64,000 bases of DNA. It comes from Symbiodinium natans (taxonomy: Eukaryota; Sar; Dinophyceae; Suessiales; Symbiodiniaceae). Positions 45,724-56,312 of this stretch are shown piece by piece. The stretch is taken from the NCBI GenBank assembly GCA_905221605.1, contig CAJNDS010001180.1, positions 382,725 through 446,724 of the forward strand. Reading direction: 5' to 3'. Position 1 is the first letter of the stretch; the number at the start of each line of letters is the position of its first letter. Both the position numbers and the translations under genes were made by a program. Below the pieces are notes generated by a model. That model made no database searches. It saw only the letters and a list, made by a program, of their open reading frames with translations, and was not told the origin of the DNA.

Positions 45724-47493
45724 ATGTGGCGTGCGCTCGAGGCGGGGCACCATTTTGGGAGGAGTGTGAAGCCCAGGCCCTACATGTGCTTGCGTGATTC
45801 GACTCATCTGACGACGCATGGGCAACAACTTCGAGCGTATAGGACCTATGAAGAGTTGCTGCTGCGCCTGCCACACCAGCTCCAGGAACCGGACCCCTTA
45901 TTGGGCATTGCAGACACCCTCCTCCATCTGCCTGAGTTGCGACTCTCAGGGGCGCTACAGCGCATTGATCTGGCGGACATACTTTCATGCCAAGTACCAC
46001 AGCTGGATAAAACCAAGCTGTCGGATTCGGTTGTCGGGTACGGGTTTCTGACTACTGCTCAGTACATTGCTGATCTCTTCTTCGCTGTCGCAGATGTGCC
46101 AGGGGTCAGCAATGCCAGCTTTCCGGCCATGATGTGTTACTCCGACCCAGACTACTGGTTGGGGGCGCTTTTGCTCGCCTTTGAGTCTCACCAGAAGGGT
46201 CCCTTGGGACGAGCAGCCGGGCTGCCTGTAGTCTTGGGCTTCCCGGAGACGGACAATCGCATTACAGACCTACAGGTCAATGTGCCTCCTGCAGCCATGG
46301 TGGCCTTTCTCGCTGGTCGTGCATCAGCTGCCCACGTGCCCTGCAACCAAATATGCGGTGGACCCCCAAGGACTCCCCCAAGTCCACGGACAGGTATCGC
46401 AGGAGGCCTTGAAGGCCTGGGCGGAGGCTGCCAAGCACACAAATCTGGAAGCCGCCAGGTTGGCACAGCAACCTAGCTTTAATGCGTTTGTCCGGATTTC
46501 GCTTCAAGGCTCGCAAACACTGGGGCATCGCCAGTATCAAGAATTTAGGCCAAATGTACCACCAGTTCACTTCCTTGATGCCATTCGGCAGGCCCTCGCT
46601 GCCTCTGTTGCAAACCAGGACATTGAACACTTCTGGTCCGTCTACAATTTGGAGTGGCCTGACACAACCGCAAGGGTTGCGGTTTTCCTCCGGCGAGTGC
46701 TGCCCTTGGAGAGCCTCCTTGCGCCGCCTACAATCTTGGAGCCCTCTGCGGCTACGACACAGGCCCCCTCGGAGGTGTGTTGCGTCTCTTCTGACACTGA
46801 GGAGGCTTCGCCTGCACCTACTGCAGAGACACCTGAGGCGGCAGACGAGTTCGAAGCTCAGGTGCATGATTGGCGATTTTCGGAGCTGCGTACTACTGAC
46901 CTTGCGGCCTTGCGAGAAGTGGATGTTTCTACCCCTTTTCGATTACCAGCCCTCGAGGATGAGCATTGGCAAGGACGTAGTACAACGCCGAACGGCCCCA
47001 ACGTGCCCGGCCTGCTTGGTATGATGCTGCCACCGCCCATTGGGCAGCCCTTAAGGGGCTTACACGATCCAAACATCCAACCAAGCAACGCCTCAACAGC
47101 TTCTGGTATAAAATGTACTGCCACGGCAACCCCAAGGAGCCTGAGCCTTCGGCCCTTGCAACTGCCCTCTCCACCTTTCCCTTCCAGTCCCGGGAAGAAG
47201 GTGCTGTGCAGTATTGGCAAGTGCAGGAGGCCACTCGGACGATGTGGCATTCAGCCAAAGCCAACATGGCATGGCATGTAGGAGTTCCCATCCCGACTGG
47301 CATCCCAGCGTGGGGGGTCGATGAGGAGGAGTTGACGCAAGCCTGTCTGTTGCCCCGCAATACCTTCGCCGCTGACCCGCCAACTGCTGTTGGGGGAGTC
47401 AGCATGAAAGCCAAAAAATCAGGTAAGCGTGCTGAAACGCCCTCTACACGGTATCGTCCGCGACACCCTGATTGGGAGGGTCCATGGCAATGA
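45724..47493 (+). pseudogene. Decayed multi-frame coding relic of unknown family
   Basis: Three overlapping plus-strand frames (45724-46476, 46280-47281, 47113-47493) together read like one protein with two frame changes near 46340 and 47130. It includes QEALKAWAEAAKHTNLEAA and a Pro/Glu/Ala-rich acidic stretch. I do not recognise a domain. It may be the continuation of the helicase relic upstream, since both are on the plus strand and separated by 530 bp with no clear gene. Confidence 0.35.
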
Positions 47494-47527
47494 AGTGCTG
47501 TTGCTGCTCGGCTGTTGCTCGGGGCGC

Positions 47528-47659
47528 TCCACTGGCTGACCACCATGGGGTGCCCTGGGCTGGTCTTGCGTCCGTTGTTCTTGCTAACAAGTCCCCACTG
47601 GCTGACCACCATGGGGCGCGTGCTGGCCTTGCCTCTCTTTTGGGAAAGTTGGCCAATTT
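47528..47659. repeat. 66-bp tandem duplication
   Basis: CCACTGGCTGACCACCATGG begins at 47528 and again at 47594. A related block (CTGGCTGATCACCATGGGGC) occurs at 49648, in both cases about 180-240 bp before a copy of the short retroposon, so it may belong to a longer version of that repeat. Confidence 0.65.
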
Positions 47660-47775
47660 GTACCTTCCCTTTTCGCTATTGTGTGCCTGGCACCTGACCG
47701 TGTCGGTCGGTAACTCTGCTGTCCTTCCTCGATTTACAGCTTTCCGTGCCGACCTTCGTTGCACCAGTGGCTTCA

Positions 47776-48079
47776 TGATGGTGATTTTGAAAGTCTGGCA
47801 AACCCTCGCATTTTGCGACTCTCCCGCATGCTCTGCGCTGCTCGATTACACCTGGATTTCTGCGACGACCTCGAGTACTGAGCGCGGGGGACACATAGAC
47901 GTTTGGTGCTTTGGTTTGGCGGGTTGCTGCGGGTTTTGGTGGTTGTGTTTTGTGGTGGTTTTGGTGTGTGTTTGTTTTGGTTTTCGCACCTGCTCTGTTT
48001 CACCTCTAGTGTTGAGACCCACAAGAACGGCCTACTGCGCTGCTGATGTAGTAAAGAGGCGTCGGTTCAAAAAAAAAAA
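47776..48079 (+). mobile_element. Short retroposon copy 1, poly(A)-ended
   Basis: About 304 bp from TGATGGTGATTTTG to an A11 tail. It shares with copies 2 and 3 a T/G-rich middle, a TTTCAC-CTAG segment, and a strongly conserved 3' block of about 50 bp (AGACCCACAAGAACGGCCTA through GATGTAGTAAAGAGGCG). It has no ORF. The layout fits a SINE-like or otherwise reverse-transcribed small RNA, though I cannot identify A and B boxes with confidence. Confidence 0.6.
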
Positions 48080-48109
48080 GACGACTCCCGCCCCTGCCAG
48101 GGCATCGAC

Positions 48110-48820
48110 GTGCGCCGCTGCCGAAAGAACGGCCTAGCAAATGCTCGCTTCCCGCTGCCCGTCTTTTCCCCGCTGGACTGCATCGTCTCCGCAGAAGAGG
48201 GCAAGCTCGCAGATCTGACCTGGGTCGAGCTGCCGTGCGACCGCCGCAAGGGCGTGCTGGATAGATTGCCCTGTGGTGCCCCAAGCCTGCGTGTGCCTAC
48301 ATGCTGGAGGCGGGGCTGGCCAAGTGGAGCCACTTCAAGTGGAGCCTGGACGCCACCGCGCACGTCGACCAGCGCTGCCTGGAGCTGGTCCTGGAGCGCA
48401 TGGAGCAGAACTGGCCTGAGGGGGAAGAGCACTACGCCAAGCTGGCCATCAACAGCCTCGTGGGGCTTTTTGCTCGGAACCTGGAATTGGTCTATTCCAT
48501 GAAGACTTCAAACCGATGGGGAGGGCTGCAGCTGGCGCCGGGAGAAGGCACTGGGATCACATCTTTGTCACAGAGCTGCTCTCCAACAGTTCCTATCGAC
48601 CTATTCATGACTACATCATGGGTGCCGAGTACGTGGCAGTGGCCCGGATTCGGCAGGCCTTGGCGGACGTGCCAAAGCGCTACCTGAAGAGCATCAAGAC
48701 CGATTGCCTGGTGATGCAAGACGTCCCGAAGAAGCACCGGCCCACCGTGGAGCGGCTGCTGCAGATGTCGCACCGTGACGGCACCCCCGTGTCCCGCTAC
48801 GAGGAGGGGCCGGGCTGAAG
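48110..48820 (+). pseudogene. DNA polymerase B C-terminal fragment, element-derived
   Basis: Plus-strand relic in several frames. Near 48439 KLAINSLVG matches the B-family polymerase motif B (K-x3-NSxxG), and near 48693 IKTDCLV stands where motif C (DTDS) is expected. Between them SYRPIHDYIMGAEY is protein-like. At least two frameshifts interrupt it. It is followed directly by a helicase relic, an arrangement that suggests one polymerase-helicase element of Maverick/polinton-like or large-virus origin; that attribution is inference. Confidence 0.5.
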
Positions 48821-48841
48821 GGGCAGTACCGCGAGCCCAGC

Positions 48842-49361
48842 ATGGAAGCGCAACCCATCCGAGCGAAGCCGCCGTGGCGCCGAGTGGAGGACCCCGTGAA
48901 CCACTGCCTGGACGGCGAGAGCCTGCTGCTGACGGGCTTTCCGGGTACGGGGAAGACTCATATGGCCAAGAGGATCGTGGAAGCCCTTCGGGAGCACGGG
49001 GACGCGGTGCACATCATCACCAAGACGCACGCGGCTGTGCAAAATGTCGGTTGGGGGCTCAGACGGCGGACCACTGGGTGCGGCGAAACGTGAGGGACGG
49101 GCACTGCAGCGCCACGTGGCTGGTCATCGAAGAGCTGACGCAACTCGATACTCCTCTGTAGGCTGATATAGCTTGTTTGAGCTTGAACAAGAAGATTCGC
49201 TTTTGCTCCTGGGAGACTTTCGGCAGCTGCCCGCCGTGCTCGATAGCTTCGCGGGCGCAGAGGTCTGCAAGGAGCTGAAGGTCAGCCAGCTGCTGTACGA
49301 CCTGGCGGGCGGCTGGTGCCACGAGCTCTCGGAGCGCTGGCGCTTCGACGAGCGCATCTTC
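48842..49361 (+). pseudogene. SF1 (RecD/PIF1-like) helicase fragment, element-derived
   Basis: Starts MEAQPIRAK and has LLTGFPGTGKTH (Walker A, 48935-48958). After a frame change near 49045 it has LVIEELTQLD (Walker B-like). After a stop and another frame change it has LLLGDFRQLP (motif III, 49205-49231) and a short tail ending DERIFD. The conserved GxPGTGKT / GDxxQLP pair is typical of SF1 helicases. It is truncated by retroposon copy 2 directly after the last codons. Confidence 0.55.
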
Positions 49362-49565
49362 GACTGAGCGCGTGGGGTCTTCTTAGTAGTTTTGCCGCCC
49401 TCTCTTGGTTTTTTGGTTGGTTGTGGTGTTGCTGGTTTGGTTGGCTGGGTTGTTTCTTCTCTTTTGGTTTTGTTGTTTCTTTCTGGCGACTTGTTTCACA
49501 CCTAGTTGCGAGACCCACAAGACCGACCTACTGTGCTACTGATGTAGTAAAGAGGCGTCCGCTTT
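49362..49565 (+). mobile_element. Short retroposon copy 2, 5'-truncated
   Basis: Begins at ACTGAGCGCGTGGGGTC, which corresponds to the middle of copy 3, and ends in the shared block CTGATGTAGTAAAGAGGCGT. A 5' truncation is typical of target-primed reverse transcription. There is no poly(A) run at its end. Confidence 0.6.
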
Positions 49566-49889
49566 ATTTCCATTGCAAATGACTCTTAAAGGGCATCATT
49601 GGCCGATCACTATCGTTAGTTGCTGTGGCTAATTACGTAAGACCCTGGCTGATCACCATGGGGCACTTTTGGCCTGCCCTCCCTGTGGGAGGGGTAGGCC
49701 CCGATGGTGTATTGCATCACTTCGGTTTGCTACAACAGTCGAACTTCGGCCGTTGCAACCGTTTGCGTAGGCCGTAGGCTCGCGCTGCCAGAGCTTGGAA
49801 TGCCGGCAATGGTAGCTGCGGTTTTGTGACTATCCAACCTTCAGGTTGCCCATTTGACCTTCAGGTTGCCCATTTGTTCTGAAGATTGC
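49566..49889. other. Spacer with a 22-bp duplication
   Basis: Contains ACCTTCAGGTTGCCCATTTG twice in tandem (about 49840-49878) and the CTGGCTGATCACCATGGGGC block noted at 47528. No gene is seen. Confidence 0.4.
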
Positions 49890-50203
49890 GTGATGGTGGT
49901 TTTGTTCTCTGGCACACAATCGCATTTTGCGGCTTCCCCACACGACTTGGTGCTGCTATGGCTCGCTCTGGGACTACATCGACGAGCTTGGGCACTGAGC
50001 GTGGGGTCTTTCTTAGTAGTGTCGCCGCCCTCTTCTGGTTTGTTGGCTGGTTGTTTGTGGCTGCTTTGGTGGGTTGGGTTGCTTCTTTGTTCTTGGTTTT
50101 GTTGCCTTTTTTCTGGCGATCCGTTTCACACCGAGTTGAAAGACCCACAAGAACGGCCTACTGTGCTACTGATGTAGTAAAGAGGCGCCCGCTTACAAAA
50201 AAA
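49890..50203 (+). mobile_element. Short retroposon copy 3
   Basis: 314 bp from TGATGGTGGTTTTG to a short A7 tail. It is homologous to copy 1 over its whole length and shares the conserved 3' block. The three copies are on the same strand within 2.5 kb. Confidence 0.6.
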
Positions 50204-50383
50204 TGGCAACTGCTTTATAGACCCTGCATTTTCAATCATGACATGTACTGGCTGTATGTCGCATTTGCGGTTCACAGAGATGACCTGAAGATCATCCTCT
50301 TGTAAGTCCCCAGTGTGCGACTGAGCCCTCGCTCTCTTCATCCGTTCCAATATTGAAGTGCTCAGGTCCAGTAGACACATCAA

Positions 50384-50830
50384 TCTGCGTGCTTGAGATC
50401 TGCCGGGACTTGGGCTCTTCATCATTCAAGGTAACGGGCAATTGCTTATCTGCTCATGTGAGGCACCTTTATTTTCACCATACCAACTTGGTTAGCAGGA
50501 TCAGGACTGATCTCACTAACTGAGGTAAGATGGACGTTCTTCGAAAGGTCAGGACTGGCCTTTCCAGCTTTTGGACTTAGAGCATCATGTGCGTTAGCAG
50601 GAGCTAAATTTTGCTGGGACTTTGGTTCTTCCTCAACCAATGTAACGGGTGATTGCCTGCCCTGCTCATCTGAAGCTCCTCTATGTTCACCAGTTAGCCT
50701 ACCAACACCAATTTGGTTAGCAAGATCTGAACCGATCTCACTAGCAGCGGTAAGATGGATCTTCTTCATAAGGTCAGGACTGGCTTTTCCAGGTCTTAGA
50801 TTTGGAGTGTTGTGTGGGTTAGCAAGAGCA
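50384..50830. repeat. About 210-bp direct repeat, two copies, inside the 476-codon ORF
   Basis: TTGGGCTCTTCATCATTCAA...GGTCAGGACTGGCCTTTCC near 50410-50560 recurs as TTTGGTTCTTCCTCAACCAA...GGTCAGGACTGGCTTTTCC near 50620-50790. In the minus-strand frame each unit encodes KASPDL-K--HLT--SEI--D-ANQ-G. The spacing keeps the reading frame. Confidence 0.75.
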
Positions 50831-51876
50831 GGATTGCCCTCGCACGCAGGATTCTTTCCAGAGCACTGTTGGTCATTCTCTCGCGATAAGGTGCCATTCG
50901 GTTGATGCAACTTACGCTCCTCAGGCTCAGCATGTTGCTTAATGATTTCTGGAAGAGAATTTTGTAGTGCAATAGCAGGGTAAAAAGCGTTAACATGTGC
51001 GCTCCTGATCTGGATGGCTTTAATTTGAAGCTCAGGGCGACTAAGCAGAGTAGCCCAGATATCCTTGCTTTGAACCCCCTGAATTGAATCATAGAGAAAG
51101 ATGGAGTCTCCTTGTTGTTGTTCTTTGGCGTGATGAACAACAAGATAATGCAACGCGATCGGATCATGAAGCGCAAGAGCAATGACCTGATAAGTATGCT
51201 GCCTAACTTGAATGGTGCTACCAAGGAACTTGTTCAAGTCATCCTGACTTTTACTTTTCGCAGCAAGTGTTCCTTCTCTCGTTTTCTGTGTCAAAACACA
51301 GAAGAAATTTGGGAAGCCTGGGACATGCAGAAAGCATGTGTCATTTCGAGGACTGCTGTTTCCTTGAAGTTGTGAAATTGCAAGATCAGTCAGCTGCCCT
51401 AGATCAGCAAAAAGACTGGGCTGCTGTTGAGAGTCCTGAAATGAATGCAATGGCAAAGCGGTCACAGGTTCCGGCTGCTGGCATTTGGCACACTTACAGT
51501 CAATATTTAGCAAAAGGCAAAATTGTGCATTTGCAGGGATGGCTGCAATGGCCTTAGTATAAACGTCAGTGAAACTTTGGAGCTCACTGGGCCTTTCGTT
51601 TGCCAGACTGATGTAAGTCTCAACAATGGGGTGGCTCAATCTGGCTTTAAAGGTCTCATCAATGCTATGGCCAGAGGCAGCAAGAACAAGAGCGGCTTGT
51701 TTGTAGAATGGCACAAAGTGTACGCAATTCTCCTTGGACCACTGCGTGCAAGAAATAACACGATAGACAGCCGCAACCGGACAGTATAGGCCTGCCAGAT
51801 TCTTGTGTATTTTCTCGCGCATTGAGCTGGGAATGGAACCTAAGAGAAGTGTTCCGTTTTCTGCAAGCACCAGCAT
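50446..51876 (-). CDS. Hypothetical protein, 476 aa, possible USP-like fold with C-terminal repeats
   Basis: An intact frame with a true ATG (51876) just after an in-frame TGA, AT-richer than its surroundings. Residues 1-130 are helical with several cysteines. CKCAKCQQ near 128-135 is a possible zinc site. Around 185-275 the pattern HVPGFPNFFCVLTQ...QVRQHTYQVIALALHD...LHYLVVHH...FLYDS recalls the C-terminal half of a ubiquitin-specific protease, where a Tyr-rich strand, a His and a late aromatic/Asp strand occur, but the Cys box is absent and the match is weak. The C-terminal 170 residues are low-complexity with two copies of a 70-residue unit. Minus-strand coding-like pieces continue upstream to 52275 in other frames, so this may be the last exon or last surviving part of a longer gene. 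Confidence 0.5.
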   Translation of the reverse strand: MLVLAENGTLLLGSIPSSMREKIHKNLAGLYCPVAAVYRVISCTQWSKENCVHFVPFYKQAALVLAASGHSIDETFKARLSHPIVETYISLANERPSELQSFTDVYTKAIAAIPANAQFCLLLNIDCKCAKCQQPEPVTALPLHSFQDSQQQPSLFADLGQLTDLAISQLQGNSSPRNDTCFLHVPGFPNFFCVLTQKTREGTLAAKSKSQDDLNKFLGSTIQVRQHTYQVIALALHDPIALHYLVVHHAKEQQQGDSIFLYDSIQGVQSKDIWATLLSRPELQIKAIQIRSAHVNAFYPAIALQNSLPEIIKQHAEPEERKLHQPNGTLSRENDQQCSGKNPACEGNPALANPHNTPNLRPGKASPDLMKKIHLTAASEIGSDLANQIGVGRLTGEHRGASDEQGRQSPVTLVEEEPKSQQNLAPANAHDALSPKAGKASPDLSKNVHLTSVSEISPDPANQVGMVKIKVPHMSR

Positions 51877-52275
51877 CGGAGAAATCCTTCAAAGCACCTT
51901 TTTTACTTAACCTCACACCTTCACCACCAGCAGGGGGTTGTTTATTATTGCTCTGATGAGCAACTAAAGAGTCCGTGCGGCTCGGCAGAGCAGATCCAGC
52001 CTCTTTTGGCACAAGTGTAGGCTTAGCTTGCGTATCAACATCGTGGTAAAGGTTTTCTTTTCGGATAGGTACAGTCTCTGAAGGGGAGGATGAAGGGTGT
52101 TACCTGTCTGAACGTCAAAGGTGAAAATAGTCTCAGGGCATATCCCAGTCTGTTTAAGAAGGTCACGCGAGTGGCACCTCGGCAGAAAGAGGATCGCCCC
52201 TTGATGCACAGGAGCAACGACATTACGTGCTGTTGTACCTCCTGGGTGGCAGCTAAGGGAGAGGCCATTCTTCAA
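51877..52275 (-). other. Coding-like minus-strand pieces upstream of the 476-codon ORF
   Basis: Frames ending near 51964 (SLSCHPGGTTARNVVAPVHQ at the N-terminal side) and near 51880 (KKGALKDFSDAGACRKR) read like parts of the same protein separated by frame changes or introns. There is not enough to assign exons. Confidence 0.3.
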
Positions 52276-52281
52276 TATTAA

Positions 52282-53670
52282 TGGGAGCTCAATTTCAACT
52301 TTACCATAAAGAGGTATTGCATTGCTCCCTTATCTGCAGTGAAGTCCTCGTCATCACGGCATATGGTCCTTCGTTTCCCACTCTTGGCGGCAAAAAGCCA
52401 CAGCCGTGAAGCGCTACACCCTGACCGAGGCCAGCCCAGACCGGGTCCGCCGCCGAGCAGCAGCCACGGGGATTGCGGGTTTTGGGCTGTAGGTTTACGT
52501 GTAAATAGCTATTGTAGGCACCAGAGCCGAGCGTCGAAACACATCCCTCTCTTGCAACTTGAGAGATCCCAACAAGCATGTATTAAAGTTTGTGACACGG
52601 AGCATTCACACGGTCAACTTGGCTGTGAATGGGGGAGTCTTGCAGGGGAGGGAAGGGGCAGGGAAAGGAGGGGCATCCACAAAAACATAAATAAGCCCAC
52701 TAATAACTAATTGACTTCCGTGTTCTTGCAAAACTAAGTTGCAAGTTAGGTCAAACCATCGATGCAGCTTTGTGTTGGAAGCAGAGCGGTGAGGTGTATT
52801 GATTGGTGCATTCGGTGTTGTGTGGGCCGGTTAGTGCATTTCAGTTTTCAATCTTAAAGGTTCCATCGTGGAACCCCATGCTTGGCTTTCTCAGCCGCCC
52901 AAGCCTGAGCTTTGGTTCAGCTGTTAAGGTTTTAGGGTTTCGGGTTTTAGGGGTTAGGGTTTAGGGTTTGGGGTTTGGGGACCTTGAACAAACCTTGCAA
53001 AAACTCAGCCGCTGAAACCCCGAATCTTAAAACCCTAGATGCAAAACCGCACTACCACAGCACAGGGAGGGGGGAGGAAACCAGGGCACAGGTGCTGGTG
53101 CACATAACCTTCAAAACTCTATAGCGCCCAGGCCTACCAAACTAGGTTCCTGAACCTTAAAGCTTGCCTGTAGTTGCAGGTGGCGCGGAGGCTCGCTGAT
53201 GCACAGAATTCGAAAGAACTTGTTTTCCAACTAGTGGCACTGCTTCGTGGCGGAACCTGCCCTTGTTCCCAGGCAAGGATATCAACAGCAGATTGAACGC
53301 ATGAACCCTGATAGCACAAATCGAGCCCTCAACAATGTTTTGCCCTTGTCTTTTCAACTGGTAATTGCAAGTTTTAGGGTTTCCAGGGGGGGGTTCTGTT
53401 CAGCACTCCAGCAAAGAAGCATGTGGCCTGGATTTCTTTGGTTTTGGTGCAGCGGTCTTGGTTTGGGCCTGATCGCTTTGTGCCAGTGTATATGCTTACT
53501 TTGGATGCAGGCAAGACTCAACGACTTTTCTTGTTGCCGCTCCGCCTTTGCTGCTGCCCGAGCCGTGTGGAACGATCTCACGCGGCACAGCGCTCGTCAG
53601 CTTGGTGGTCAATGGAAAGTTCCCAGAAAGTCCTGCTCACCATTTGCGGTGGTGAGTGCCGGAGTGTAGG
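52282..53670. other. Intergenic region
   Basis: No gene supported. It contains the telomere-like tract at 52929-52980 and otherwise single-copy-looking sequence. Confidence 0.4.
52929..52980 (+). repeat. Interstitial telomere-like repeat
   Basis: GTTTTAGGGTTTCGGGTTTT followed by AGGGGTTAGGG, TTTAGGG and TTTGGGG units: about seven degenerate 7-mers of the plant/dinoflagellate telomere type TTTAGGG. Confidence 0.75.
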
Positions 53671-54123
53671 CTAAGTGTACTTCCCCGCAGTTTTGCCTGA
53701 GTCTCTCTCTATATCCAGCGTTTCAAAACAGCGTTCTGTTGTGGCGTGGCCTCTGACTGTAAGTCCTTCTTCCTCGATTTGACCGGACCTCGTTTCAAAA
53801 CGCATGTCGCGGTGGAGCCCTATGTGAGGATTCAGAATCACCGCGAGAGAAGTCCATTTTCCATTTGGAAAGCGATCTTGCAAGAAATGATTGATTGCGA
53901 CGCATGCTTCTTTCATGGCGGATGCTTTCGACATGCAAGGGGCGTTGCCTCCGAAGGCATACAGTCCAAGGGTGCAGTAAATGTCACAAGATCCCGAGCC
54001 AATGCCTCGTTGGCGTCCGCGATGCTTCCATTGTGGTGACCAACAATCCAGCAGGCTCTCCAGATTTTTCTCAGAAGGATCTTGCGTGACAGCTTCACAT
54101 GCAGCTGACAGCCCAGAGCTCAT
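53671..54123 (-). pseudogene. Element-derived protein fragment
   Basis: Open for 150 codons from an ATG. The segment AINHFLQDRFPNGKWTSLAV...NPHIGLHRDM is protein-like and recalls a domain found beside reverse transcriptases in dinoflagellate elements, but I cannot name it. It ends shortly after GHATTERCFETL. There is no partner domain nearby on the same frame, so it is taken as a relic. Confidence 0.3.
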
Positions 54124-54142
54124 TTATCATGCATGAAAAGAA

Positions 54143-54559
54143 TCATGGCGGGGCAGCAGGCCCTGGATTGAAGTTTCTCAGCTGCCTGATTGCCAACGGC
54201 ACTGGTGGGCGGGTGAGTCTCGCTTTAGGCCCTTTAGGCTCAGCGCTCCCGTGGGGCACGGGTAAGGCATGCTTTAGTAAGGTCTCGGAGCCATCGGTGG
54301 CCCTGACCGCCATGCTGTCGTAGGATGCCACATCCTTGACGGTTCCATATTGGGGCTCGAAGCTTCGTCGCGCATTGGTTGGAGCCCGGAAGGCCCCCAT
54401 CTCCTCCAGTCTCTCTTGCCTGCGCTGGGTGAGCTGCTTGTAGTGCTGGAACTTTTGGGCATTGTCCATGGTGGATTTTTGGTGCTCCACATCCTCGGGG
54501 GCCGCATGCACGGCCGGCGGTTGTAGGCCAAGGCAGGTGCTCGCTCCAGTTGCCCCCAT
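54143..54559 (-). pseudogene. Element-derived protein fragment, helical
   Basis: 138 codons from an ATG, with KSTMDNAQKFQHYKQLTQ and RRSFEPQYGTVKD, charged and helical. It lies just upstream (in sense) of the 53671-54123 fragment on the same strand with a 20-bp gap, so the two may be parts of one decayed gene. The family is not recognised. Confidence 0.3.
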
Positions 54560-56312
54560 GTCGGGCCAATTTTTTCTTATGCATTTTCTTGTTTTTCTGA
54601 AATTTGAACCTATTATATAGAACCATTTGTATATATTATTATTTAGATTTTTTTACTTCTTGATTGAAACATGGCTTTACACATATTCTTATGTTCTTTC
54701 AACCATACCCGGAATATGAAACATGGGCAGCTTGTAGCTTATAAATGTAATAAATGCTTGTCACCCTGTGATGACTTCAGAAGAAAGGCGGCTGGTCCAC
54801 CTTGGAAGAACGGAAAGAACACACTCAGCGCACATTTTCAAAGCACATTTGGAGGAACCTCGCAGGATGTTTGCAGATTGGGAGGGCCCTCCTCGGTCAC
54901 TCTGATGGCTATGCGTCCACGGTCTTGGACATCCCACCGGAGATGCCAGTGTTGCTGCTGCTGGGCCCCCGAATCAACCGAAGCCAGTCTGGATTTCTCC
55001 AGTCCATGGCCACGTGCTGAGGTTGCCCGAACCACCCGAACCGAGCCTCAGACACCTGACACCCCTAACACTACAACGTAGCCGCGACCAGTAATGCCAT
55101 CATTCAGGATCCAACGCGCCTTCGGGTTTGGGGGCTTTGGGTTCTGTTGTGGCTGCAGGGTTCCGGGTTCAGGGTTTAGGGAAGTCGGCTTGTGTCTCTT
55201 CGTGGCTTCTTGGGGGGTTTATTGGTGGCTTTAGGCACAAACAGCCGCCCCCAGGAATTTTGGCGGGTGCCGCGGGAAAAGCACTCCTCTGGAATTTCGG
55301 CCCTGCGGACAACACTCCTTCCTGGAACTTCTCGCCTATGAAAACATTCATCTGCCAAAAACTACCCCTTAATCTTCACTTCGCTGTTGAGATTTCTATT
55401 GTTTTCGTACTCCCGTTTTGCGGAGATCGCCGCTTCGGTTACTTTCCCGAGGTACATCATCTCTCGCTGTAAGCGCACGCCGCGAGCTACGCGGATAATT
55501 ACCAAGCTGACGGCGCTGGGAAAGTCGCCCGGCTCCAATTCACCTGGGGCCACTTGCGTAGGACTGTCATATTGCCCACGTGTATTTGCCGCGCCCCTGC
55601 ATGACTATGCGAGGCAGCCCATCATGTGTTGCATTGCAAAAAGGCCGTTTGGTGACTTGTTTCCGCGTGGACCTAGATTGGGGATGGTGCTCACAAAATG
55701 TACAACAAGGGTTATACAAAGAAGAATATTGTTTGGAGGCCTCTGCTTTTCACATGTGTCGTTTTCGACCTGGGCTGACTTGAATTCATTGAAGCGCATG
55801 CAAGCGTTCTTAGCAATTTGCCTCAGCTATTTGAAGGAGTATGCCTTGAATGAAGGTGAGGAGTGGCAGTACCTGTCGATTTCGGCCAATTCTCGGCAGC
55901 ACGTTTGTATCTAGAGATCCAAAAAGCAGAAACCCCGGTCCCTGCCCTCGTTCCCTACCCTTGTTCTCCCCCGTGTTCCCAACACTTGTTCCCACCCTTG
56001 TTCCCATCATCATCTTTCGCTTCCCTCGAGAAAAGCGGCCTCTGGTTCCGAAATTCGGACATTCTTGCGCTTTTTGTTTTCTGCTAGTTTCGCCACTTTC
56101 GCCTCGGCTGGCTACAGTCAAGCTGGGTTGACCTTCTTACGTACGCGAGCAGTGGGCCCCTTGTCTTTTGATCAGTCACGTGGATGGCTGAGGGTTCGAG
56201 GCGGTTTTTCCTATCTCCCTTCAAGAAACAGGCTTGTTGAGTGCTCGAGTCCACCGCAGCAACGAAGGCTATCTCGCACGTGCACTCGGGTAGAAAGGAG
56301 AGTTGCCTTCAG
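54560..56312. other. Intergenic region upstream of the membrane-protein gene
   Basis: AT-rich to about 54760, then mixed. It contains a degenerate GGTTTAGGG-like patch near 55115-55190. No coding region is supported. Confidence 0.35.
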
